Below the pieces are notes generated by a model. That model ran no database searches. It saw nothing but the letters and a program-made list of their open reading frames with translations, and was not told where the DNA came from. This document shows positions 18,951-27,952 of a stretch of 64,000 nucleotides of DNA, in pieces. The DNA is from Curvibacter microcysteis (GTDB lineage Bacteria; Pseudomonadota; Gammaproteobacteria; Burkholderiales; Burkholderiaceae_C): positions 62,001 through 126,000 of the forward strand of contig NZ_JAQSIO010000009.1 of NCBI RefSeq assembly GCF_028649455.1, written 5' to 3'. Position 1 is the first letter of the stretch; each line of letters opens with the position of its first letter. A program made the translations under genes and the position numbers.

Positions 18951-19316
18951 ATGTTTGCTTTTTTCCAGAACCTCCCCGTGCCGCTCCAGGCGGCCTTCTT
19001 GCTGACGCTGTCCAACGTCTTCATGACCTTCGCTTGGTATGGGCACTTGAAAAGCCTGGCGGGCTCGCCTTGGTACACCGCCGCCTTCATCAGCTGGGGC
19101 ATTGCGCTGTTTGAGTACCTGCTGCAGGTGCCTGCCAACCGCATCGGCTTCACCCACTTCAACGTGGGCCAGCTCAAGATCATGCAAGAGGTGATCACCT
19201 TGGCCGTGTTTGTGCCCTTTTCCGTCTTCTATTTGAACCAGCCATTGAAGCTTGACTACCTTTGGGCGGGCTTGTGCATGGTGGGCGCCGTTTACTTCAT
19301 TTTTCGGGGCGCTTGA
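18951..19316 (+). CDS. DUF486 (DMT-superfamily) small membrane protein
   Basis: 121 residues with four predicted membrane helices. LTLSNVFMTFAWYGHLK near the N-terminus and VPANRIGFTHFNVGQLKIMQ in the middle are DUF486 hallmarks. The fold belongs to the drug/metabolite transporter superfamily, but no substrate is established. The ATG at MFAFFQNLP fits the family start. It stands alone between the liv and pit operons. Confidence 0.88.
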   Translation: MFAFFQNLPVPLQAAFLLTLSNVFMTFAWYGHLKSLAGSPWYTAAFISWGIALFEYLLQVPANRIGFTHFNVGQLKIMQEVITLAVFVPFSVFYLNQPLKLDYLWAGLCMVGAVYFIFRGA

Positions 19317-19359
19317 GCCCCCGCGGAGGTGCTTGGCGGGGCCGCAGGCCTCGCCCGGT

Positions 19360-19365
19360 TAGAAT
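19360..19365 (+). promoter_or_regulatory. Candidate -10 box of the DUF47-pit operon
   Basis: TAGAAT is a good -10 hexamer but has no convincing -35 partner at the right distance. It would start transcription near 19372, just at the Pho box, and give a leader of about 57 bases. Confidence 0.35.
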
Positions 19366-19374
19366 CAGGGAGTT

Positions 19375-19392
19375 TTGTCATCATTCCGTCAC
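19375..19392 (+). promoter_or_regulatory. Candidate Pho box upstream of the DUF47-pit operon
   Basis: TTGTCAT and CCGTCAC are spaced 11 bases start to start, matching the PhoB direct repeat (CTGTCAT with a four-base AT-rich spacer) closely. It lies 37 bases before the first gene and downstream of the likely -10 box, which fits repression by PhoB. In Sinorhizobium meliloti PhoB represses the homologous orfA-pit operon. An overlapping GTCAC-N5-GTGAC inverted repeat is also present. Confidence 0.5.
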
Positions 19393-19428
19393 ATTCAGTG
19401 ACTTTTTTTTCGCCTGCTAGGAGTCGCC

Positions 19429-20076
19429 ATGCTGTTCGGCAAACTGTTGCCCCGTGAGGGCAATTTTTTCGAGATGTTCAACCAGCACGCCGAGCACATC
19501 GTGGAGGCCGCCCGCGCCTTCTCCCAGCTGGTGGCCAACTACAACGATCCGCACCTGCGTGACAAGTACAACCAGGATGTGGACAACGCTGAACACGCGG
19601 CAGACCGGGTGACCCAAGAGGTCAACCGCCTGATCCACAAGACCTTCATCACCCCGATCGACCGTGAGCAGATCCACTCCTTGATCAACACCATGGACGA
19701 CGTGGCCGACCTGATCCAGGACTCGGCTGAAACCATGGCTTTGTACGACGTGCGTGTGATGACCGATGAAATCACCCGCCTGACCGACCTCAGCCTGAAG
19801 TGCTGCGAGCGTCTGCGCGATGCGGTCAAGCTGCTCGACAAGATCACCGACCAGCGCACCGCCGAAGCCGCTCTGAAGACCTGCGAGGAAATCGACCGCC
19901 TCGAGTCCGATGCCGACCGCGTGATGCGCGCAGCCATGAGCAAGCTGTTCCGCGAAGAGCCCGATGTGCGTGAAGTCATCAAGCTCAAGGCCATCTACGA
20001 GCTGCTCGAAACCATCACCGACAAGTGCGAGGATGTGGCCAACCTGATCGAGGGCATCGTCCTCGAAAACTCCTGA
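19429..20076 (+). CDS. DUF47 (PhoU-like) Pit accessory protein
   Basis: 215 residues, all-helical, soluble. The PhoU-like repeats are visible as DNAEHAADRVTQEVNRLI and EIDRLESDADRVMRAAMSKL, with acidic residues that bind metals in PhoU relatives. These proteins are encoded next to Pit transporters and are thought to control phosphate entry. It begins with a good ribosome binding site (AGGAG) and ends 13 bases before pit. Confidence 0.92.
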   Translation: MLFGKLLPREGNFFEMFNQHAEHIVEAARAFSQLVANYNDPHLRDKYNQDVDNAEHAADRVTQEVNRLIHKTFITPIDREQIHSLINTMDDVADLIQDSAETMALYDVRVMTDEITRLTDLSLKCCERLRDAVKLLDKITDQRTAEAALKTCEEIDRLESDADRVMRAAMSKLFREEPDVREVIKLKAIYELLETITDKCEDVANLIEGIVLENS

Positions 20077-20089
20077 TCCGGGGCGCAGC

Positions 20090-21100
20090 ATGAGCAACGT
20101 TCAGGTGGCTTTGTGGGCCGTGATGGTCCTGGTGGCCATGGCCCTGGTGTTCGACTTCATGAACGGGTTTCATGATGCGGCGAACTCCATTGCCACAGTG
20201 GTCTCGACCGGGGTGCTCAAGCCCGGCCAGGCGGTGGTCTTCGCCGCGTTCTTCAACTTCATTGCGATCTTCATCTTCCACCTCAGCGTGGCCGCGACGG
20301 TGGGCAAGGGCATTGCCCAACCCGGGGTGGTGGACATCCATGTGGTGTTTGGCGCCTTGGCGGGCGCCATCGTCTGGAACCTGATCACTTGGTACTACGG
20401 CATCCCCAGCAGCTCGTCACACGCGCTGATTGGTGGCATCGTGGGCGCGGTGATCGCCAAGGCTGGTGCGGGTGCCCTGCTGCCTGCGGGCATCCTGCGC
20501 ACGGTGGCCTTCATTTTCATCTCGCCTTTCCTGGGCTTTGTGTTTGGCTCGCTGATGATGGTGATCGTGGCCTGGATTTGCCGTCGCACCCGCCCGTCCA
20601 AGGTGGACCGCTGGTTCCGCCGCCTGCAACTGGTGTCGGCAGGGGCCTACAGCTTGGGCCACGGCGGCAACGATGCGCAAAAGACCATCGGCATCATTTG
20701 GATGCTGCTGATCGCCACGGGCTATGCTCCGATCGACGGGGCTGCACCGCCGAACTGGACCATCATTTGCTGCTATGTCGCCATTGGCCTGGGCACCATG
20801 TTTGGGGGCTGGCGCATTGTGAAGACCATGGGCCAGAAGATCACCAAGCTCAAGCCTGTGGGCGGGTTCTGCGCTGAAACCGGGGGGGCTTTGACCCTGT
20901 TCATCGCCACCATGATGGGCGTGCCCGTGTCGACCACCCACACCATCACCGGCGCCATCGTCGGCGTGGGCTCGGTGCAGCGCGCCAGCGCCGTGCGTTG
21001 GGGCGTGGCAGGCAACATCGTCTGGGCTTGGGTCCTGACCATTCCGGCCTCGGCCTTCGTGGCTGCCGTCGGCTACTGGATCAGCTTCCAGTTGTTCTGA
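20090..21100 (+). CDS. pit: Low-affinity inorganic phosphate transporter, Pit family
   Basis: 336 residues with about ten membrane helices. Both PHO4 signature repeats are there: FDFMNGFHDAANSIATVV near the N-terminus and YSLGHGGNDAQKTIGIIWM in the second half. The short length without a large cytoplasmic loop is usual for DUF47-linked Pit proteins. It moves phosphate, probably as metal-phosphate, with protons. Second gene of its operon. Confidence 0.93.
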   Translation: MSNVQVALWAVMVLVAMALVFDFMNGFHDAANSIATVVSTGVLKPGQAVVFAAFFNFIAIFIFHLSVAATVGKGIAQPGVVDIHVVFGALAGAIVWNLITWYYGIPSSSSHALIGGIVGAVIAKAGAGALLPAGILRTVAFIFISPFLGFVFGSLMMVIVAWICRRTRPSKVDRWFRRLQLVSAGAYSLGHGGNDAQKTIGIIWMLLIATGYAPIDGAAPPNWTIICCYVAIGLGTMFGGWRIVKTMGQKITKLKPVGGFCAETGGALTLFIATMMGVPVSTTHTITGAIVGVGSVQRASAVRWGVAGNIVWAWVLTIPASAFVAAVGYWISFQLF

Positions 21101-21140
21101 TTCAGGCCGTGGGCCCTGCGCCCGCCACACCCTGTTAGGC

Positions 21141-21182
21141 ACACCCTGTGCCGCCCTGTTCGAAACGGGGTGGCCAGGGTGT
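21141..21182. repeat. Long near-perfect hairpin between the convergent pit and parA genes
   Basis: The arms ACACCCTG-T-GCCGCCCTGTT and AACGGGGTGGC-CAGGGTGT pair over 19 base pairs with one bulged T and two G-T pairs. The left arm's ACACCCTGT also occurs once more just upstream (21127). No T tract follows on either side, so it is not a standard intrinsic terminator. It may block read-through between the convergent genes. Confidence 0.6.
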
Positions 21183-21235
21183 TGTGCTTTGGGCACGATG
21201 AACCTGGGGCGCTGGCCTGCGCCGGGCCGGGGCGT

Positions 21236-22006
21236 TCAATTGCCTTGCAAGGCGTCAAACAAGGCGACGAATTCCTGGGTCAGCTTGTGGCGTGGGTCCA
21301 AATGGATCATGGGGCGCGACAGCTCGTGCGACTCCTTGATCTTCACGCTGGCGCTCAGGTAGGGCTGCAGCACGGGGAGGCCTTCATCGACCAGCTCCTG
21401 CACCGTGCGCTTGGGCAGGGCAGCGCGCGGCTGGAACTGGTTGACGACGATGCCTTCCACCGCCAGGTCGCGGTTGTGGTCGGCCTGGATTTCCTTCACG
21501 CTGTCCAGTAGGCCATAGAGGGCCCGGCGCGAAAAATCATCGCAGTCAAAGGGGATCAGGCAGGCCTGGGCCGCGATCAAGGCCGAGCGGGTGTAGAAAT
21601 TCAGTGCCGGTGGGGTGTCGATCCAGACCAGGTCGTAGGTGTCGCCCAATTCGTTCAGTGCGTCGCGCAGCTTGTAGATCTTGTAGCGGCTTTCCAGCTT
21701 GCTGTGCAGCTCTTCGAGCAGCGGGCTGGCGGGCATCACATGCAGGTTCTCCCAAGGCGACTCAACGATGAATTCGCTGGTGGCCGGGTTGCGCAGGGTG
21801 AACTTGAGCGTGGTGTCAAAGAACTCGGCGGCGCCAGCCAGGCCTTGTTCGACCGCATCGCCCAGCAGGTAGCGGCTGGAGTTGCCCTGGGCGTCCAGAT
21901 CCACCACCAAGGTGCGCAGGCCTCGTTCGGCGCCGATGGCGGCCAGGTTGCTGGTGATGGTGGACTTGCCGACCCCGCCCTTTTGATTGAACACAACGCG
22001 TCGCAT
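21236..22006 (-). CDS. Orphan ParA family ATPase
   Basis: 256 residues. The deviant Walker A motif KGGVGKST with both signature lysines (Lys9, Lys14), the switch LVVDLDAQGNSS and VWIDTPPALNFYTRSAL place it in the ParA/MinD family. No parB gene follows; the only ParB-like gene in the window is 33 kb away. In Burkholderiales such orphans can position cell structures or belong to a second segregation system. The start at MRRVVFNQ is chosen because the motif must lie near the N-terminus. Confidence 0.9.
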   Translation of the reverse strand: MRRVVFNQKGGVGKSTITSNLAAIGAERGLRTLVVDLDAQGNSSRYLLGDAVEQGLAGAAEFFDTTLKFTLRNPATSEFIVESPWENLHVMPASPLLEELHSKLESRYKIYKLRDALNELGDTYDLVWIDTPPALNFYTRSALIAAQACLIPFDCDDFSRRALYGLLDSVKEIQADHNRDLAVEGIVVNQFQPRAALPKRTVQELVDEGLPVLQPYLSASVKIKESHELSRPMIHLDPRHKLTQEFVALFDALQGN

Positions 22007-22017
22007 GACCGGTTTCC

Positions 22018-22051
22018 GTGCAGTTGCAATGGGTCTATTGTGCACTGCAAC
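22018..22051 (-). promoter_or_regulatory. Imperfect palindrome at the parA promoter
   Basis: TGCAGTTGCAAT and ATTGTGCACTGCA face each other around GGGTCT, ending 11 bases before the parA start codon. On the minus strand a weak -10-like CACAAT sits inside it. It looks like an operator for autorepression; no binding protein can be named. Confidence 0.35.
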
Positions 22052-22106
22052 AAAAACCAGGGGGCTGTTTTTGCGTGGGACGGGGCCGTATGCCGGCGGG
22101 GCGCGC

Positions 22107-22994
22107 TCAGAGCTGGGTGCGCAGGCTCCAGATTTCGGGGAACAGCACCACGTCCAGCATCTTGCGCAGGTAGCTCACGCCGCCGGTGCCGCCGGTGCCG
22201 CGCTTGAACCCAATCACGCGCTCGACGGTGGTCACATGGCGGAAGCGCCAGAGGCGGAAGGCGTCTTCCAGGTCGGTCAGCTCTTCGCCCAGCTGGTACA
22301 GGTCCCAGTGCGCTTGCGGGTTGCGGTAGACCTGCAGCCAGGCCTGTTCGACCTCGGCGCTGGCGGTGTAGGGCTGGGTCCAATCGCGCTCCAGGTGGCT
22401 GTTGGGCACTCGGATGCCCCGGCGGGCCAACAGGCGCAGCGCCTGGTCATAGAGCGAGGGCGCCTGGTAGCGCGCCTCGACCCGGGCCAGCAGGTCCGCC
22501 CGGTGTTCGTGCGGCTTGAGCATGGCGGCATTTTTGTTGCCCAGCGCGAACTCGATGCAGCGGTATTGGTAGCTCTGAAAGCCGCTGGAGCTGGCCAGGT
22601 ACGGCCGGATGGCGCTGTACTCGGGCGGCGTCATGGTGGCCAGTACGTCCCAGGCGTGCACCAGCTGTTCCATGATCTTGCTGACCCGGGCCAGCATTTT
22701 GAATGCGGTGGGCAACTGGTCCAGTGCCACATGCTCAATGGCCGCGCCCAGCTCGTGCAGCATGAGTTTCATCCACAGCTCGCTGGTCTGGTGCTGGACG
22801 ATGAAAAGCAGTTCGTTGTGGTCGGGCGAGCGCGGGCTTTGCGCGTTCAGGATCTGGTCGAGCTGCAGGTAGTCGCCGTAGCTCATGGACTGGCTGAAGT
22901 CCAGCTGGGCTTTTTCTTCGACCACGATGCGTGCCGTGTCCTGGGTTTGCGTGCCCGAGGTCTGGGTGGTGGGGGGGGCGTGGAAAGGGCACAT
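22107..22994 (-). CDS. kynA: Tryptophan 2,3-dioxygenase
   Basis: 295 residues. Heme enzyme that opens the indole ring of L-tryptophan to N-formylkynurenine, the first step of the kynurenine pathway. The active-site His of [14 protein letters not shown] (His68) and the proximal heme His region [20 protein letters not shown] are present, as is the early SYGDYLQLD motif. It lies last in kynB-kynU-kynA, two bases after the kynU stop, so the three are one transcript. Confidence 0.96.
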   Translation of the reverse strand: MCPFHAPPTTQTSGTQTQDTARIVVEEKAQLDFSQSMSYGDYLQLDQILNAQSPRSPDHNELLFIVQHQTSELWMKLMLHELGAAIEHVALDQLPTAFKMLARVSKIMEQLVHAWDVLATMTPPEYSAIRPYLASSSGFQSYQYRCIEFALGNKNAAMLKPHEHRADLLARVEARYQAPSLYDQALRLLARRGIRVPNSHLERDWTQPYTASAEVEQAWLQVYRNPQAHWDLYQLGEELTDLEDAFRLWRFRHVTTVERVIGFKRGTGGTGGVSYLRKMLDVVLFPEIWSLRTQL

Positions 22995-22996
22995 GC

Positions 22997-24307
22997 TCAG
23001 GTCACCGCGTGGTTTTGGTTGAACTCGGGCGCCTGCCAGGCGCCGCTGTCCAGCACCTCGCGCAGGTGCTCGACCGCGTGCCAGACGTCGGCGTAGCCGA
23101 TGTACAGCGGGGTGAAGCCAAAGCGCAGGATGTCGGGATGCGCCGCGCCGTCGCCTCGGCGGAAGTCGCCGATCACGCCGCGCGCGATCAGCGCTTGCAC
23201 GATGGCGTAGGCGCCCGAGGGGCCGTTGGGGTCGTCAGGGTTGATGCGCGTCAGGCTGACTTGCGAGCCGCGCTGGGCGTGCGCACGCGGCGTCGCCAGG
23301 CCCAGGCCGTGGCCGGCGCAGCGGGCTTCGACCAGTTCAATGAACAGGTCGGTCAAGGCCAGCGACTTGGCGCGCAGCGCGGCCATGCCACCCAGCGCAT
23401 CGGCGGCGTGCAGGGTGTCCAGCCCGCATTCCAGCGCGGCCAGGCTGAGGATGGGCTGGGTGCCGCACAGGTAGCGGGCAATGCCCTCGGCGGGTTGGTA
23501 GTCGGGTGTGAAGGCAAAGGGCGCGGCGTGGCCCCACCAGCCCGAGAGCGGTTGCCAGAAGCGGCTGGCGTGGCGCGGGTGGGCCCAGACAAAGGCGGGG
23601 GCACCAGGGCCACCGTTCAAGTATTTGTAGCCGCAGCCAATCGCAAAGTCGGCCTGCGCGCCCTGCAGGTCGACCGGCACGGCGCCGGCGCTGTGCGCCA
23701 GGTCCCACACGGTCAGGGCGCCGGCGGCGTGGGCGGCGGCGGTCACCTCGGCCATGTCCAGCATGGCGCCCGTGCGGTAGTTGACGTGGGTCAGCATCAG
23801 CACCGCGACCTGCGCGTCCAGCGCGCCCAGCACGTCTTCGGGCTCGACCAGCACCAGCTCCAGGCCGCGTTCACGCGCCAAGGATTCGGCGATGTAGAGG
23901 TCGGTCGGGAAGTTGCTGCGCTCGCTGACGATGCGCTTACGTTGCGGGGCGTCTTCACGCGCGATGTTGAGCGCGGCCGACAGCACCTTGTACAGGTTGA
24001 TCGAGGTGCTGTCGGTGCACACCAGCTGGTTGGGGCCGGCGCCCACCAGCGGCGCCAACTGGTTGCCCAGGCGCTGCGGCAGGTCGAACCAGCCGGCGCT
24101 GTTCCAGCTGCGGATCAGGCCGTCGCCCCATTCGCCCGTCACCACTTGGGCGACGCGGGCCGGGGTGGCGGCGGGCAACACGCCCAGTGAGTTGCCGTCC
24201 AGGTAGATCACGCCCTGGGGCAGTTGGAACAGGTTTTTCAGCGCGCGCAAGGGGTCTTGTGCGTCGCGCGCTTGGCAGTCTGCCAGGGTCGTCGGGGTGG
24301 TGGTCAT
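22997..24307 (-). CDS. kynU: Kynureninase
   Basis: 436 residues. PLP enzyme that cleaves kynurenine to anthranilate and alanine. YLDGNSLG at the N-terminus, [28 protein letters not shown] and the PLP lysine in [12 protein letters not shown] (Lys228) are all canonical. It sits between kynB and kynA, 41 bases after kynB. With kynB and kynA it completes tryptophan to anthranilate; anthranilate-degrading genes are not in the window. Confidence 0.96.
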   Translation of the reverse strand: MTTTPTTLADCQARDAQDPLRALKNLFQLPQGVIYLDGNSLGVLPAATPARVAQVVTGEWGDGLIRSWNSAGWFDLPQRLGNQLAPLVGAGPNQLVCTDSTSINLYKVLSAALNIAREDAPQRKRIVSERSNFPTDLYIAESLARERGLELVLVEPEDVLGALDAQVAVLMLTHVNYRTGAMLDMAEVTAAAHAAGALTVWDLAHSAGAVPVDLQGAQADFAIGCGYKYLNGGPGAPAFVWAHPRHASRFWQPLSGWWGHAAPFAFTPDYQPAEGIARYLCGTQPILSLAALECGLDTLHAADALGGMAALRAKSLALTDLFIELVEARCAGHGLGLATPRAHAQRGSQVSLTRINPDDPNGPSGAYAIVQALIARGVIGDFRRGDGAAHPDILRFGFTPLYIGYADVWHAVEHLREVLDSGAWQAPEFNQNHAVT

Positions 24308-24348
24308 GGTGTTGTCTCTGCAGGGGGCTTGGCAATGAAAGCGTGAAA

Positions 24349-24984
24349 TCAGCGCGGGCGGCGCAGCACGGCGCGCACGGGCGAGGCGTCGGCGGTGGTC
24401 AATTTGAGGGGCAGGGCGATGAGCTCGTAGTCGCCCTCGGGCACGGCGTCGAGCAGCAGGTTTTCCAGCACGCGCAGGCCACGCCGGCGGATCACCTGGT
24501 GGCTGTCCAGCGTCTTGCTGTCGGCCGGGTCGATGCTGGCGCTGTCGATGCCGACCAGCTGCACACCCAGGTCGGCCAGGCGCTCCAGCACTTCAGGGGC
24601 ATAGGCTGGCAGTGCTGGGTCCCAGCCGGTGGGGCTTTGCGCGTAAGTGCGCACCAACACGCGCGGTGGCAGGTCGACCAAGGCGTGCTCAATGTCGCGC
24701 CATTGCACCAGCGGGCGGGCTTGGCAAGCGTGGATGACACGGCAGGGGCCGAGAAAGGGCGCCAGATCGAGCAGGCCGACCGCTGCGCCGTCGGGGTCGT
24801 AGTGCAGCGGCGCGTCGGCATGCGCGCCGACGTGCGGCGACAGCGTCAGCGTGGCGACGTTGACCGGGCAGTCGGGCGTGATGCGGGCGTTCCAGTGTTG
24901 CTGGTAGGGCGTGTCGCCGGGAAAGACCGGCGCGTCGGCGTGGAGTGGGGGGGAAATGTCCCAAAGATCCCAGAGCGGTGTCAT
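24349..24984 (-). CDS. kynB: Kynurenine formamidase
   Basis: 211 residues. Zinc-dependent cyclase-fold hydrolase that removes formate from N-formylkynurenine. The metal site HVGAHADAP (His51, His55, Asp57) is complete, as are FPGDTPY and GIDSASIDP. First gene of kynBUA. No kynR (Lrp-type) regulator is beside it; upstream comes the divergent, Fur-boxed feo operon, 109 bases away. Confidence 0.95.
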   Translation of the reverse strand: MTPLWDLWDISPPLHADAPVFPGDTPYQQHWNARITPDCPVNVATLTLSPHVGAHADAPLHYDPDGAAVGLLDLAPFLGPCRVIHACQARPLVQWRDIEHALVDLPPRVLVRTYAQSPTGWDPALPAYAPEVLERLADLGVQLVGIDSASIDPADSKTLDSHQVIRRRGLRVLENLLLDAVPEGDYELIALPLKLTTADASPVRAVLRRPR

Positions 24985-25062
24985 GGGGCGTGAAGTTAAA
25001 GGCGCTGGAGACCTCGTGGTGTCGGTTTTTTACAACGAGTTGGCAATTTTGCGAGCCGTTAG

Positions 25063-25081
25063 AATAAGAATTGTTTTCATT
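25063..25081 (+). promoter_or_regulatory. Fur box of the feo operon
   Basis: AATAAGAATTGTTTTCATT differs at only three positions from AATGAGAATTATTCTCATT, a common form of the Fur site. It is AT-rich in GC-rich surroundings and lies 13 bases before the feoA start. Iron-loaded Fur should repress feoAB here. It also lies only about 80 bases from the divergent kynB start. Confidence 0.75.
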
Positions 25082-25093
25082 CAAAAGGCATCT

Positions 25094-25405
25094 GTGCCAA
25101 GCGCTACCACCTCTGTTGCCCCCACCCCAGGTGCTGAACTGGGATTGCATGAATTGCCCTTGCGCACCGAGGCCTGGGTGTTGCGCCTGGATGCGTCCGA
25201 CCCGGCGCAGGACCGCGATTTGCTGCTGCGTTTGCTGGAGATTGGCTTTCTGCCTGGCGAGCCCGTCAAGGTCATCGCCAAGGGCTTCCCGTCCGCTGAT
25301 CCGATTGCCGTGCGCGTTGGCCACACCACCTTTGCCTTGCGCCACCACGAAGCCGCCTTGGTGCGGGTGTCGGCCACCGCGCCGGTGGTGGGGGGGCTGG
25401 CATGA
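25094..25405 (+). CDS. feoA: Ferrous iron transport protein A
   Basis: 103 residues, an SH3-like FeoA domain: LLRLLEIGFLPGEPVKVIAK, then DPIAVRVGHTTFALRHHEAA. It helps FeoB import ferrous iron. I place the start at GTG 25094, preceded by AAAGG and lying after the Fur box; the frame is open further upstream, but that would put the operator inside the gene. The stop overlaps the feoB start by four bases (ATGA). Confidence 0.9.
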   Translation: MPSATTSVAPTPGAELGLHELPLRTEAWVLRLDASDPAQDRDLLLRLLEIGFLPGEPVKVIAKGFPSADPIAVRVGHTTFALRHHEAALVRVSATAPVVGGLA

Positions 25406-27288
25406 ACCCGACAGAAGTGCTGAGCCCGGTGCGCGCTGCCCTGCTGGGCAACCCCAACTGCGGCAAGACCGCCTTGTTCAACCTGCTGACTGGCAGTCGC
25501 CAAAAGGTGGCCAATTACGCGGGGGTCACGGTCGAACGCAAAGAGGGCCTGTTGAGCACCCGCGGCGGGCGCCGCGTCGTGGTGCTCGACCTCCCTGGCG
25601 CCTACAGCCTGAACGCCCTGAGTGCCGACGAGGCCGTCACGCGCGACATCGTCACCGGCCACCGCGCGGGTGAGCCCTTGCCTGATCTGCTGGTCTGCGT
25701 GGCCGATGCCACCAACCTGCAGCTCAACCTGCGCCTGGTGTTGGAGGCCAAGGCCCTGGGCCTGCCCATGGTCCTGGCGCTGAACATGAGCGACGCGGCG
25801 CGGCGCGAAGGCATCACCATCGACCGAGCGGTGCTGTCCCATGAGTTGGGTCTGCCGGTGCTGGAGACCGTGGGCGTGCGCCACGATGGCGCGCGCGAGT
25901 TGCTGGACTACCTGGATCAATGGCATGCCGCGGGCGCGGCCGACCGCTCCCACACCCCGTGGCAGGCGCCGCATTTTGACGAGGTCATGGCAACCCAGGT
26001 CGAGGTGCGCCGCATCCTGCGTCTGGCCGTGACCCAGGACCAGGCCAACAGCCTGAGCGGTGACGACGCCATCGACCGCGTGGTCCTGCACCCGCTGTGG
26101 GGCATGCTGATCCTGGCGTTCATGCTGTTCATGATGTTCCAGGCCGTGTTCAGCTGGGCCACCGTGCCCATGGACGCGATCAAAGAGGGCGTCGACGCCT
26201 TGGCTGAACTGGTGCGGTCGCAGCTGCCCGAGGGCGTGCTGCAAAGCCTGCTTACCGATGGCGTGCTGGCCGGGGCCGGTGGCGTGCTGGTGTTCCTGCC
26301 ACAGATCCTGATCCTGTTCTTCTTCATTTTGCTGCTGGAAGATTCTGGCTACCTGCCGCGCGCTGCTTTCCTACTGGACCGCGTGATGGGCACGGTGGGG
26401 TTGTCCGGGCGCTCCTTCATTCCCTTGTTGTCGAGCTTCGCCTGCGCGATTCCCGGCGTCATGGCCACGCGCACCATCACCCATTGGCGGGATCGCCTGG
26501 TGACCATCATGATCGCGCCGCTGATGACCTGCTCGGCACGCCTGCCCGTGTACGCCTTGCTGATCAGCGCCTTCATTCCCGAGCGCACCGTGGCCGGTGT
26601 GTTCAATCTGCAAGGCTTGGTGATGTTTGGCCTTTACGCGGGCGGCATCCTGGGCGCCATGGCGGTGGCTGCAGTGTTCAAGCTGTGGCGCGGCAAGGTC
26701 GGGCCCACACCGCTGGTGATGGAGCTGCCCGCCTACCGCATCCCCAGCCTGCGCAACCTGGCCCTGGGCCTGATGGAGCGCGCCGTGATCTTCATCAAGC
26801 GCGTGGGCAGCATCATCCTGGCCTTGATGGTCTTGCTGTGGTTTCTGTCCACCTTCCCGGGCCCGCCTGAGGGGGCTGCTGGCCCGGCCATCCAATACAG
26901 CCTGGCCGGTCAGATGGGCCAGGCCTTGGAGGTGATTTTTGCGCCCATTGGCTTCAACTGGCAGATTGCCATCGCCCTGGTGCCCGGTTTGGCCGCGCGT
27001 GAAGTGGCGGTGGGGGCGCTGGGCACGGTGTACGCGCTGTCGGCCACCGGGGACAGTGTGGCGGCTGAACTGGGGCCGTTGATCGCGCAAAGCTGGTCGC
27101 TGGCCACGGCCTTGTCCCTGCTGGTTTGGTATGTGTTCGCGCCTCAGTGCATCTCCACCCTGGTCACGGTGCGACGCGAGACCAACAGCTGGCGCTATGT
27201 GGCGCTGATGGCGGCTTACCTGTTTGCCTTGGCTTACGGCGCCAGTTGGCTCACCTACCGCGTGGCCGTGATGCTGGGAGGGGGTTGA
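25402..27288 (+). CDS. feoB: Ferrous iron transporter B
   Basis: 628 residues. An N-terminal G domain (G1 GNPNCGKT at 16-23, G3 DLPGAYSL, G4 NMSD) and a helical GDI region precede a membrane domain with two Gate motifs around conserved cysteines (SSFACAIPGVMATRTI and YVFAPQCISTLVTVRRE). It is shorter than E. coli FeoB (about 770), mostly from a shorter C-terminus, as is common in betaproteobacteria. It is coupled to feoA by an ATGA overlap. Confidence 0.95.
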   Translation: MNPTEVLSPVRAALLGNPNCGKTALFNLLTGSRQKVANYAGVTVERKEGLLSTRGGRRVVVLDLPGAYSLNALSADEAVTRDIVTGHRAGEPLPDLLVCVADATNLQLNLRLVLEAKALGLPMVLALNMSDAARREGITIDRAVLSHELGLPVLETVGVRHDGARELLDYLDQWHAAGAADRSHTPWQAPHFDEVMATQVEVRRILRLAVTQDQANSLSGDDAIDRVVLHPLWGMLILAFMLFMMFQAVFSWATVPMDAIKEGVDALAELVRSQLPEGVLQSLLTDGVLAGAGGVLVFLPQILILFFFILLLEDSGYLPRAAFLLDRVMGTVGLSGRSFIPLLSSFACAIPGVMATRTITHWRDRLVTIMIAPLMTCSARLPVYALLISAFIPERTVAGVFNLQGLVMFGLYAGGILGAMAVAAVFKLWRGKVGPTPLVMELPAYRIPSLRNLALGLMERAVIFIKRVGSIILALMVLLWFLSTFPGPPEGAAGPAIQYSLAGQMGQALEVIFAPIGFNWQIAIALVPGLAAREVAVGALGTVYALSATGDSVAAELGPLIAQSWSLATALSLLVWYVFAPQCISTLVTVRRETNSWRYVALMAAYLFALAYGASWLTYRVAVMLGGG

Positions 27289-27290
27289 CC

Positions 27291-27527
27291 ATGTGGCAGC
27301 AATGGATCGTTGGCTTGATTGTGTTTCTGGCGGGCAGCTACGCGCTCTGGTACTGGATGCCAGCCGCGTGGCGCCGTCCTCTGGGACGGGTGCAGAAAAA
27401 GCTCGGCGAGGCGCCTGGCTGCAGTGCCTGCAGCGATTGCTCAGGTTGCGCCACGCCCGCCAAGACCGCCGCAGCAGCGGGGGCCGTCAAAGGGCGCGAG
27501 CCGGTTTGGATGCGCCCGGGGTCTTGA
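27291..27527 (+). CDS. Small Cys-rich membrane protein of the feo operon
   Basis: 78 residues, beginning two bases after feoB. One N-terminal membrane helix (WIVGLIVFLAGSYALWYW) is followed by a short cytoplasmic tail with the cysteine cluster CSACSDCSGC. Such proteins often follow feoB where FeoC is missing and are presumed to bind iron or an Fe-S cluster. It does not resemble the winged-helix FeoC of E. coli. Function is inferred from place and cysteines only. Confidence 0.85.
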   Translation: MWQQWIVGLIVFLAGSYALWYWMPAAWRRPLGRVQKKLGEAPGCSACSDCSGCATPAKTAAAAGAVKGREPVWMRPGS

Positions 27528-27605
27528 TTTTCGAGTGCGCCGGCGTGATGGCCAGGGGCTCAACCTGTCGCTTGGCATGGCGCTGAGCCTCGAAGGGCTC
27601 GCGCT

Positions 27606-27938
27606 TCAAACGATGCGGTCGCCCACCGCCTCGGCATAAGGCGGCAAGCCATGCCGCGCCCGCGCCTTTTCGCAGCCGTAATCGCCGGGCTCAAGCTCGT
27701 GGCAGGGCGAGGGGCGCCACTCGTAAATCCCGCAGCCCACCTGTTCACCGACCTTGCCGGTCAGGGCCGCACAGCGGATGGGCACATGGTCGGTCCCGCG
27801 CATGCGGCAGGTGCTGCCATTGACCTCCACGGCCAGGCCTGCGGGCACGCGGCCGCCCGCGTCGTCGAGTTCATAGATGGAGAAATCAACCCGGTACGAG
27901 GCGCAGCAGGCACCGCAACTGAGGCAGGGGTGGGTCAT
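27606..27938 (-). CDS. YkgJ-type cysteine cluster protein
   Basis: 110 residues with the family pattern: CLSCGACC at the N-terminus, CRM and RCAALTGKVGEQVGCGIYEWRPSPCHELEPGD. The cysteines probably bind zinc or an Fe-S centre; no reaction is established for this short form. It lies 14 bases downstream of argF on the same strand and may be co-transcribed, although its role need not be linked to arginine. Confidence 0.85.
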   Translation of the reverse strand: MTHPCLSCGACCASYRVDFSIYELDDAGGRVPAGLAVEVNGSTCRMRGTDHVPIRCAALTGKVGEQVGCGIYEWRPSPCHELEPGDYGCEKARARHGLPPYAEAVGDRIV

Positions 27939-27952
27939 GGGTCAACAGGCCA

